A stretch of DNA of 15,860 bases from Saccoglossus kowalevskii (taxonomy: Eukaryota; Hemichordata; Enteropneusta; Harrimaniidae), in assembly GCF_000003605.2 (NCBI RefSeq), contig NW_003134839.1, forward strand, positions 220,057 to 235,916, given 5' to 3'. Both the position numbers and the translations under genes were made by a program. The notes beneath the pieces are model-generated. The model saw only the letters and a list, made by a program, of their open reading frames with translations, had not been told where the DNA came from and searched no databases. Of the stretch, positions 8,201 to 14,854 are shown in pieces. Position 1 is the stretch's first letter, and every line of letters starts with the position of its first letter.

Positions 8201-9338
8201 ATGGTTACTTTGCTAGATTGTGTGCCAGGACTTTTTCAGTGTATGGACGAGCGATACTGTGTTCCCGACCTGTCTGTTTGTGATCGTACTATCGACTGCC
8301 AAGATGGTTCTGATGAGTTTGGTCAGCAGTGTTATGGTAAGTGTTAATATACAACATGGCAGTATTTGGTATGTCACCACAACATTTGATACCAGTATAT
8401 TATGAGGTTATTATGAGGATACATCAATGCATGCACGCAGACAGTTCAGAGGGAGCATCGACCGACGCGCAGGCAGTATTATTATACATGATTGTTGGAA
8501 ATTGGTTGGTAACAACGCGTCAATTGCTGTAGTGTGAGGGTATATCGTTGTTTTATTTCCGGTAAGCTCATTTTGCCCGTCAGCGATATACGCACAGAAC
8601 GGCAGCTACGCATCTAGTGACAGCAAAGAATCACGAGTGACCACGCAACAACGGTTACTAATGTTGATGTATTTCACAACAAACATTCTATGTTGAACCT
8701 AGATTAGTGAGTTATGTTTGTTGATGATCGAACATGGTGTTACCTTTGGTAATATAAGGCAGACATGTCTAATAATGCAAAGAAGAGCATGGTACACGTA
8801 AGGAATGGTACGATCATTGGATGAAAAATTACAGGTCACATGTTCTGTATGGCGACCACCTATTGGTTAGCTTTTGATGTGTCATACCCCGTCTATTATT
8901 ATGAAGAGGTGCGTTGAAAGCGTCCTATATTCGAACGTTTTCAAAAATCGCGCGGCCATGTCTTGTACGCGCTTGACGTAGGTGTTCTAAAACTTAGAGT
9001 CTGAGCAGGGCGCAAAACCAATACATGTACGAGTTCGAGTCAAAACATGTCACCACGGTAATGCTCGTAGTACTGTTTTTTCATTGCTAGAATGTTGCTA
9101 ACATTCTTCAAGGAGGAAAATATTTATGTATTATTTCTGGTATTCTATTAACCCAAGCACTTTTACCTACAGCCCTGGGACATATGCTTAAATTGAGTTT
9201 TTGATTTTGTTCTATACCTGTCATTACCAGGGTGTAGTGTAACTGAATTCTCATGTGATGGGACTAAATGTATCCAATTATCAGAGGTTTGCAATGGTGT
9301 TAGTAACTGTAATGACAATGCTGATGAGATCGATTGTG
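5065..9338 (+). CDS. Type II membrane protein with Ser/Thr stalk and four LDLa repeats (six exons, 3' incomplete)
   Basis: Gene model joining 5065-5203, 5650-6003, 6221-6331, 7548-7658, 8217-8336 and 9231-9338. All five introns are phase 1 with GT..AG ends, and the 943 coding bases give 314 codons plus one base. Order: basic cytoplasmic tail (1-23), signal-anchor helix (about 24-42), extracellular Thr/Ser-rich stalk (47-164), then LDLa domains at about 165-201, 202-238, 239-278 and 279-314. LDLa domains are disulfide-bonded, usually calcium-bound ligand-binding modules. A signal anchor plus stalk plus LDLa is the N-terminal half of membrane serine proteases (enteropeptidase, corin, matriptase-like) and of some scavenger-type receptors; which one cannot be told because no C-terminal domain or stop exon is found downstream. 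The joining is inferred from phase and order, without transcript evidence. Confidence 0.7.
5650..6003 (+). CDS. Exon 2: Thr/Ser-rich mucin-like stalk
   Basis: The acceptor is tctaaatatag|GT and the donor G|GTAAGT; both are phase 1 and the exon is 354 nt, exactly 118 codons. The peptide is rich in Thr, Ser and Pro (for example [19 protein letters not shown] and [16 protein letters not shown]), has no Cys and no hydrophobic run, and carries one N-K-T sequon. This composition predicts an extended O-glycosylated spacer that holds the LDLa repeats away from the membrane. Compositional similarity only; no homologous domain is recognised. Confidence 0.65.
6221..6331 (+). CDS. Exon 3: LDLa domain 1
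   Basis: The acceptor is ctacaactag|AA and the donor A|GTAAGT. The 111 nt encode a complete six-cysteine LDLa module: [36 protein letters not shown]. The [13 protein letters not shown] stretch keeps the acidic residues that bind calcium in LDL-receptor repeats. Symmetric phase 1-1 is the usual form of shuffled LDLa exons. Spacing to exon 2 is only 217 bases, while the next intron is enlarged to 1.2 kb by an insertion. Confidence 0.85.
6332..6840. other. Intron 3, first half: nothing recognised
   Basis: AT-rich intron sequence with stops in all frames. A 5-bp hairpin (gtaccgcgaggtac, about 6655-6668) is the only structure noted. Copy B of the segmental duplication starts near 6815. Confidence 0.4.
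6889..6920. repeat. 32-bp inverted repeat, left arm
   Basis: Exact reverse complement of 7125-7156. It begins agcaaataacaccg and ends caaggtaaa; the match stops sharply at both inner ends. Confidence 0.95.
7007..7098 (+). other. tRNA-like module (Ser/Leu type) within the element
   Basis: ggtggccgagggg near 7013 matches the internal A box and D-arm start of Ser/Leu tRNAs, and ctgttcgagtcacg near 7076 matches the B box and T-loop. The spacing of about 60 bases and a GC-rich stretch between them fit a class II tRNA with a long variable arm. Acceptor-stem pairing is poor, so this is a tRNA-derived SINE head rather than a working tRNA gene. If active it would be transcribed by RNA polymerase III. 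Confidence 0.6.
7125..7156. repeat. 32-bp inverted repeat, right arm
   Basis: Exact reverse complement of 6889-6920, ending in gttatttgct directly against the right target-site duplication, so it acts as the 3' tail of the element. Confidence 0.95.
7371..7390. repeat. Short AT dinucleotide run
   Basis: An interrupted (AT)n microsatellite in intron 3. Confidence 0.8.
7548..7658 (+). CDS. Exon 4: LDLa domain 2
   Basis: The acceptor is ttgaccag|GA and the donor G|GTTAGT; 111 nt, phase 1-1. The module reads [35 protein letters not shown], with all six Cys. The calcium-ligand acids (D of CDG, D of ADC, and DE) are kept, but the Asp usually two residues after the fifth Cys is Pro (CYPPSDE). It is the intact parent or sister of the broken copy at 1688-1794. 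Confidence 0.85.
8217..8336 (+). CDS. Exon 5: LDLa domain 3
   Basis: The acceptor is tttgctag|AT and the donor G|GTAAGT; 120 nt, phase 1-1. The module reads [38 protein letters not shown]. All six Cys and the full D..D.C.DGSDE calcium signature are present, making it the most canonical LDLa domain of the gene. Confidence 0.88.
8337..9169. other. Intron 5: no supported gene
   Basis: Open frames here run on from exon 5 out of frame and carry no motif. A perfect B-box-like gttcgagtc lies at about 9032 without a convincing A box, and an 8-bp hairpin (agaatgtt/aacattct) lies near 9090-9108. Confidence 0.4.
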
Positions 9339-9660
9339 GTAGGTCGTTTGAATTATTGTTACCACTATTAATCATGTAACCAACTGGTTGATTGTTTATT
9401 TCTGTAACTTTTGCTATTTAGATTTGTAACCAGCTACGGTTTTTGTCGTATCCAAATTAGTAATCACCAAAGTTGTTTTCACATGCAATTTAGTGATCGT
9501 TTCAGGTTATTTCACATCCATATCAATAAAACCACGGTTTTGCTTCGTGTACATGTAGATTAGTAATTATCACACTTTTTTGGTTGCCATCACTATGGCA
9601 TACACTCGTCAACACATGATATGCACGACAATGCAAGTATGTTTGTGAAAATGTACCCTT
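9170..9660 (+). repeat. Inverted duplication, plus-strand copy
   Basis: Aligns with the reverse complement of about 13905-14400. Shared landmarks are attaccagggtg (acceptor), the whole exon, gtaggtcgtt, gtttatttctgt, gtcgtatcca, aatcacc, tcgtgtacatgta, ctcgtcaa and gcacgaca. Intron identity is clearly lower than exon identity. The edges are approximate. Confidence 0.88.
9231..9338 (+). CDS. Exon 6: LDLa domain 4
   Basis: The acceptor is cattaccag|GG and the donor G|GTAGGT; 108 nt, phase 1-1. The module reads [35 protein letters not shown]. All six Cys are present, but the two Asp that normally ligate calcium after Cys4 and before Cys5 are both Asn (CNGVSNC), so calcium binding may be weak. 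Last exon of the plus-strand model that I can find. An inverted copy lies at 14244-14351. Confidence 0.87.
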
Positions 9661-10558
9661 CCACTCACAGCAATATTGTGTTTGTATGTGTGTATATAAA
9701 AATGAAGACAGTATACACCATACACATTGTCTTCATCATTGCATGACATTCATACCTACACGTATCTGTGACATGCGCAGTCGGAAGCCCGTACTTTAGT
9801 TAGATGTATAAATAGAGTAACCCATTGCAGAATATGATTCGTTCGTTCTATTTACATTGTGTTATTTTATTTTATTTCAAGGTAATGACTGATGAGAGAA
9901 TCGTGGGTACACCGCATATACTAATATAAACAACATCATTGGTTTATTGAATTGTAAATATCTATACACATGTTTAGCATGGTTTTTTATATAAATGGTA
10001 GCTATATTGCCTTCATCTTGACTACTACATATTCATGACCAATTTCGACCTAGCTTTATATTAATATTAATAACAATTGCCAAAGATTTTACACCAACAA
10101 GCTATTATTTGCCATAATTCTCAAGTAATTGTGGTTGGTTAACAAAAATCATTGTCAAAAATCGGAAAATTTCGTCTTTACGACACAACATTTTGATTAG
10201 TTGAAAGACAAGATCAGTTAGGTCAAATGAAGTTCGTGCTGAAAAACATCATGGTGAAAATGTTTTTGCGTCAAGAGTTTGCGTACGATCGAAAACATCC
10301 CAAAATGAAGTTAGTTAGTTACATCAGACGGTATGTAAATCGTATTGTAATAAAATATGTGTATTTTATGAACATGTTTGTGGCATTTTTTTCAAAGACA
10401 AGTTTTATTTTCCCAAGCGTGGCGTGGTGAACGAAAGATGTTATTTGGATAATTTTTCGTGGGTGGTTAAATGGTTACAATGTTGAAGCCAAAAACAAAA
10501 TCATCTTTTCTAAGGTGGTCCTCGAGTATAAGCGCGTCTCTTAATTTTTCACGATTTT
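9661..10558. other. Interval after exon 6: no supported gene
   Basis: The gene should continue here, but no LDLa, protease, SRCR or other domain exon is seen. A hairpin with a 9-bp stem (atgaagaca/tgtcttcat) lies near 9702-9736. The frame at 10227-10430 (+) has no recognisable domain. Confidence 0.4.
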
Positions 10559-10690
10559 ATGTGTTCATGCTCCTGGGCATATGATCAGAGAAGTACGGAA
10601 GACTGCGAAGATTCAGATCAGTCCAGTGTGAGTGACGTGAGTCTACCTGACGTCGACTATGCCCTTTGTTCTAGTAATAGTTTTATTTGA
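10559..10690 (+). other. Short acidic Ser/Asp-rich ORF (coding-like)
   Basis: A 43-codon ATG-to-TGA frame containing STEDCEDSDQSSVSDVS then LPDVDY. The acidic Ser/Asp character resembles N-terminal regions of some transposases and of regulatory proteins, but no family can be named. Flanking sequence is closed in this frame. It could be a decayed transposon fragment, an exon, or chance. Confidence 0.2.
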
Positions 10691-10787
10691 AATTACGAAT
10701 AAATCCGTGCTTGGTGTTCCTGTGACAGGTTATGTAATATTACTGTATTTAAATTAATTGTATATTTTTCTTATTGATGGCTGTTTT

Positions 10788-10931
10788 ATGGCAGTTTTAT
10801 GGTTTCTCATTTTTAAAACGAATCCAACGGGTCTTGGAGGCTTACTTTCAATTGATTTCGATTTGCCAGTGCAGCCCAGTGAATACCTGGGCGAAAATGT
10901 TTCCACCTCCATCCTACGAACTCAAGATTGA
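10788..10931 (+). other. Short coding-like ORF, unrecognised
   Basis: A 47-codon frame containing NPTGLGGLLSIDFDLPVQPS and then EYLGENVSTSILRT before TGA. Composition is protein-like, and local GC is higher than around it. A longer overlapping frame (10774-11085) is less protein-like. I do not recognise the protein; a fragment of a processed pseudogene or transposon is possible. Its start overlaps a 26-bp direct repeat. Confidence 0.2.
10792..10817 (+). repeat. 26-bp direct repeat, copy 1
   Basis: Matches 11260-11285 at 25 of 26 positions; core ttttatggtttctcat. The two copies bracket 442 bp. Confidence 0.8.
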
Positions 10932-11099
10932 ATACCCCAGCATCCAGAATAGTTTTCACGCATCGAACAGTACTGGAAACAGCATTTATCAGAAACCAGT
11001 TGGCCAGAAAAAACAAAACAAAATGCCTGTATCGCACATCCATAATGTTTGCATATTGATACGCTTGTTAATAACATTAACGTAAAAGTCGAAACTCAC

Positions 11100-11131
11100 T
11101 AGGCTGGAAGGTAATTTACCAATCTAGCCTA
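11100..11131. repeat. Imperfect hairpin
   Basis: taggct...agccta outer arms with ggtaa/ttacc inner arms around a tight loop. No U-run or gene context suggests a terminator. Confidence 0.55.
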
Positions 11132-11259
11132 CCATGGATCCCAAGTTGTTTATACATAATCAGATATAGTATTTCGTCATCATGCTTTGTTGCCTTTCTT
11201 GTTTATACCGCATGCTGGCGTTTACTTTATGGCAAGATGGCGCGGACGAAAGTATTTCA

Positions 11260-11285
11260 CAGTTTTATGGTTTCTCATATTTAAA
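11260..11285 (+). repeat. 26-bp direct repeat, copy 2
   Basis: Second copy of the repeat at 10792-10817. Just upstream, caagatggcgcgg (about 11234) resembles a YY1-type site, which is weak evidence on its own. Confidence 0.8.
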
Positions 11286-12432
11286 TCATCATAACTCAGC
11301 AGATAATATTTTTTTTTCAAATTTATAATCAATATACATAACTTAAGAAATACAAACACCAAATTAAGCTCTATTTAGTTCCGATTTTTATTTAATTATA
11401 CTTGGTGTTATTCCATCAACTAAATTTGATTGAAGTTGTACGCAGTAACACAGCATGAGTAGACTGCAATAATAACAGAATTTCTTGAAGTATTTCAAAG
11501 GGTAATAATGTAATACAGTAAACAGTTATTCAAACCACAGTGAATGCATAGTTCAATCTGGTGATGTTTAACCAATACAGGTATTATCTTTAGTAGTTAA
11601 CAAGTCAACATCAAGGGATTTCGCCAACTAGACGTATCTACTAAAACATGTATGTATTCAACCTGATTCGATGTGGTTAAGAGAAATTATTGTCCTCATG
11701 GGTTCAATTCTTTCAATAACAGAAGACTTGGCCTAGTCACAGGCTCACCTATTAGGGCTTCGTCAGAGACTCGATGCACTGCCATCAGTGTAATAATATT
11801 TTATTGATAAAAAAATGAACCGCCATATAATAAATATATGGCAAAATATTCTATTTATTAGCGATATTTTTTATAATATTGAATGTTGTGATATAAATTT
11901 TGTTTTGATTGTAATTCATTATCTGTAAAACAGGTATTTACTAATGTATTACTTAGATCATAAGCCATTTCATCATCATTAAACACATTACATTTATTAA
12001 TTATTTGAAAATGTTATGATTTTAATTACGTGTCGATCTATATACATCAACTGTTCAACTTTAAAAAGTATATGGGTTTTCAAAATGGATATGTTGTGTT
12101 ATAGTAATTAATATTACATAGTTATTTTTCAAATAATCTGTAGGCATATTTTTTCAACGAATAGCTAAGCAATAATTGTACCATTTAAAATACATTTTTC
12201 AATGTTTAGAAAACACGAGCAAATATCAGCTTCTGGCCGATGTTAATAATATAAATATATTGCTAGGTCGAATAAATACATCTACAATTAACAAATAAAT
12301 TATACGCGAATCAATATTCAAAATAATAACAAAAAACTACATAACATAAAAAATAAAAGCAGATAATATAATGGTATTTTCATTGTATTTCTAAAGATTT
12401 GTGGGAATATTTTGACGATTCTATTAAACATC
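11286..12432. other. AT-rich non-coding stretch
   Basis: Very AT-rich, with stops in all frames. A hairpin gccatata/tatatggc lies near 11823-11842. No exon, RNA gene or complete element is seen. Confidence 0.45.
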
Positions 12433-12567
12433 TTATAGCAATACATTATTCAGCAGACCACTGTGCATTGAGTGTACTTTGTCAAACAACGCTGTAGCCT
12501 CAATCAGTGATCTTCGCTTCTGTAATGTTATTCGAATTGTTGTATATCCATAGGCATTAAAAATATA
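12433..12567 (-). other. Short coding-like ORF on the minus strand
   Basis: Forty-four codons from just after a TGA to TAA at 12435-12433, including TIRITLQKRRSLIEATALF and DKVHSMHSGLLNN. An acceptor-like acattacag precedes the AAGCGA at about 12525, so it could be a terminal exon for the minus-strand LDLa gene (cytosolic or soluble tail), but there is no homology to support this. Confidence 0.15.
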
Positions 12568-12891
12568 TCACAATTATCTTCAATAAAAGATATTGTATTT
12601 AACTTGTGATTTGGTTCATGGTAGTAGATACCTTGAAAAAAATAAACACAATGTAAATAGAACGAATGATCATATTCATTAATGGGTTACTCCACCGATA
12701 CATTCCACTGCACATTCCACAGACACTTAAAGTTACAAATGACACGCAATATTGAAGACAATATGTACGGCCAGTGCTGTTACTTTTATCAACTCACGAA
12801 TACAAATATAATGTAATAATTATTGGTTTGATTGGTCTATGTACAAATACATAACATGCGAAAGTAGTTATAACAAAGCAAATAATCACAC

Positions 12892-12997
12892 GAACATACG
12901 TGGTATGTTCAGTATACAAAAAAAGTAAATGTATTATTGTAGTGAAATATACACACATGGTTGTTGCATGTATCACACTGTTGAAATGTGATACATG
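12892..12997. repeat. Pair of perfect hairpins
   Basis: gaacatac/gtatgttc (8-bp stem, 3-base loop, 12892-12910) and catgtatcaca/tgtgatacatg (11-bp stem, 9-base loop, 12967-12997). A third, bulged hairpin lies at 13061-13083. Confidence 0.7.
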
Positions 12998-13302
12998 TTG
13001 CTTTGCCGAGTGTACAACATGGCCGATTATTTACGGGAAAATTATTAGAAAACACGTGATGTATATATTTCATAGAAATATACAAATGACTTGAATCGAG
13101 ATGCATCACTTCCTCAAATGATGGAGACAAATAAAAACAATTGAAACGGAAAAACGATTTGATATATGTGCCATCATATCAATAATTTTATTTACAGGTT
13201 CACTGAATGTGTTAATATATCTATATGTGCGTTATATGTGAACATATATATTTTTACCCATTTTCAATTCATAGTTTACATACATTAAATAGCATTACTT
13301 AC

Positions 13303-13417
13303 TCACAACCAATCTCATCACTGTGATCGCTACAATCACCGATCTTATCACAGATCCACTCATTATCAATACAGTGACCATGGCCACAGTGATATTTACT
13401 AGGTCCACACACATGAT
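13303..13417 (-). CDS. Minus-strand LDLa exon (canonical)
   Basis: On the minus strand the acceptor is tacccctag|AT and the module reads HVCGPSKYHCGHGHC, IDNEWICDKIGDC, SDHSDEIGC, with six Cys and the full calcium signature. It takes phase 1 from the minus exon at 14244-14351 (G+AT gives Asp). The donor side is ambiguous: GA|GTAAGT (end 13303) would be phase 2, whereas T|GTGAGT (end 13307) keeps phase 1 but splits the sixth Cys codon. No plus-strand counterpart is seen in the window. Confidence 0.82.
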
Positions 13418-14243
13418 CTAGGGGTATGAATATGTATTCTTAAATTGATGAAATGTAAAACTTGAAAATAGAAAACGTTAGATAAATTATTGAATTAACA
13501 ATATTCTACGCTACTGTGAACAATATAACTCGTATCTCATATTGTATAGCATTTCATGTAGTGTATTGTTCCTTGTCCATTGTACTTTGTTGAAATCCCT
13601 TACAATAATCGATTTTGATTAGTGGATGTATATGTCAGTGTTCTTCATTTAATAAACCTAAAAATCAATAACGATGAACTTGCGTTGTGTTGTTTCGTTT
13701 ATTACGTACAGTTAATCGTACGGGTGGACTTAAGTATTCCGAGTATTGTAATATGCTGACCATAAGTGTGGCTGTCACATTTATAACAGCACTGTCACGA
13801 GGTGCAATTAACGAATTATACCACGCCAATTTTACGAAACCGCAAAATCAATGCACACACTGCATTCCTGCATTCCATAGCTGTCATAAGACTAACTTTG
13901 CATGAAAACAAGTACATGTCGTGCGTATAAGGTTTTGACGAGCGTATTCTTCAAAGTTGTTTATCTGTATAGGCCTCGAAACATAATCCCCCATGTTATA
14001 GTTATTGACTACCAATACGAAAAGTGTGTAAATTACATGTACACGAACAAAAACTGTTTGTTATTAATATGCATGCCGAATGCTAATCTTCATATGAAAA
14101 CAACCTCGGTGATTTCAAATCTGGATACGACAAATACTGTAACTGGCTACAAATCTACATAGCTACAACAAACAGAAATAAACACACGACCAGACTAGTT
14201 ATTCAAATGACCAAAAGTGGAAAAAATAATTGGAACGACCTAC
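13418..14243 (-). other. Intron between the two minus LDLa exons
   Basis: An 826-base intron; its part nearest the upstream exon (about 13905-14243) is the inverted copy of 9339-9660. Plus-strand frames at 13687-13905 and 13902-14162 lie wholly within it and have no domain, so I read them as chance. Confidence 0.55.
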
Positions 14244-14400
14244 CACAATCGATCTCATCAGCATTGTCGTCACAGTTACTAACACCATTGCAAACATCTG
14301 ATAATGGTATACATTTAGTCCCATCACATGTGAATTCAGTTACACTGCACCCTGGTAATAGCAACAATTAAAACAAATCTATTTAAAGTTAAAATCACCA
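13905..14400 (-). repeat. Inverted duplication, minus-strand copy
   Basis: Reverse-complement partner of about 9170-9660, including one complete LDLa exon and flanking intron on both sides. Confidence 0.88.
14244..14351 (-). CDS. Minus-strand LDLa exon, inverted copy of exon 6
   Basis: Acceptor gctattaccag|GG and donor G|GTAGGT on the minus strand; 108 nt, phase 1-1, no frame break. It reads [35 protein letters not shown]. Against exon 6 there are 7 base changes in 108 and four residue changes (Ser/Thr, Gln/Pro, Glu/Asp, Asn/Asp), with all six Cys kept. The flanking intron sequence is much more diverged, which suggests that the protein sequence has been under constraint or homogenised. It implies a second LDLa gene, or a rearranged part of the same one, reading leftward. 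Confidence 0.86.
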
Positions 14401-14646
14401 GAATATATATGTTTAATATGTGTGCAAGCATTCCCATCCGATCCGAATTATCAGATCATAGTGTTCAGTTGTAATAAAATTTCAATTATATTACAGCGAA
14501 ATGCCGATTAATGCAGTATACATTCAGTGGTATGCTTGCGTTCGTGCATTCACCGCAGCACTGCCAAAAAATCCTCTGATAATCGATCAGCACGTGGTAC
14601 CAACCAACAAATGAGACCTCGTAGATGTAGGACACAGTATTATCAT
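14401..14646. other. Spacer between LDLa exon and retrotransposon
   Basis: No supported feature. The short minus frame starting at 14671 overlaps the retrotransposon tail and has no domain. Confidence 0.4.
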
Positions 14647-14664
14647 ACTTTAACTTTAACTTTA
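14647..14664 (-). repeat. (TAAAGT)3 tail of the LINE
   Basis: Three perfect hexamer copies, read as ACTTTA on the plus strand. They mark the 3' terminus of the element, where target-primed reverse transcription starts. Confidence 0.8.
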
Positions 14665-14854
14665 TTGACATTATTCATTTTGAATAGAACATAGTCAAAT
14701 ACTATTCTAAGAAACTAAAACAAAAACTACAAAAAAGAAGAGATGAAAATAAATATACTGTTGACACTGGTTTAGAAAATTGCACTTTCGTTAATATAAA
14801 TTGCCAGTTCTATATGTATGTTGCCCATAATATATATAAACTTTGCTTCGTTAT

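Noticed and set aside
8940-9045. Second possible tRNA-derived sequence with a perfect B-box-like gttcgagtc
   Set aside because: There is no convincing A box, no cloverleaf pairing, and no flanking duplication.
9163-9375. 70-codon minus-strand open frame
   Set aside because: It is the antisense shadow of exon 6, whose plus-strand LDLa pattern is unambiguous.
9886-9930. A frame reading DERIVGTPH, resembling the activation site of trypsin-like proteases, just downstream of the LDLa exons
   Set aside because: Only four residues fit; the second Gly is missing, a stop follows within a few codons, and no His or Ser active-site exon is seen.
12794-13130. Several overlapping frames on both strands
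   Set aside because: Mutually overlapping, with composition following the hairpin-rich AT sequence and no domain.
13687-14162. Two adjacent plus-strand frames of 72 and 86 codons
   Set aside because: They lie in the intron between the minus LDLa exons, partly in the inverted duplicate of an intron, and show no motif.
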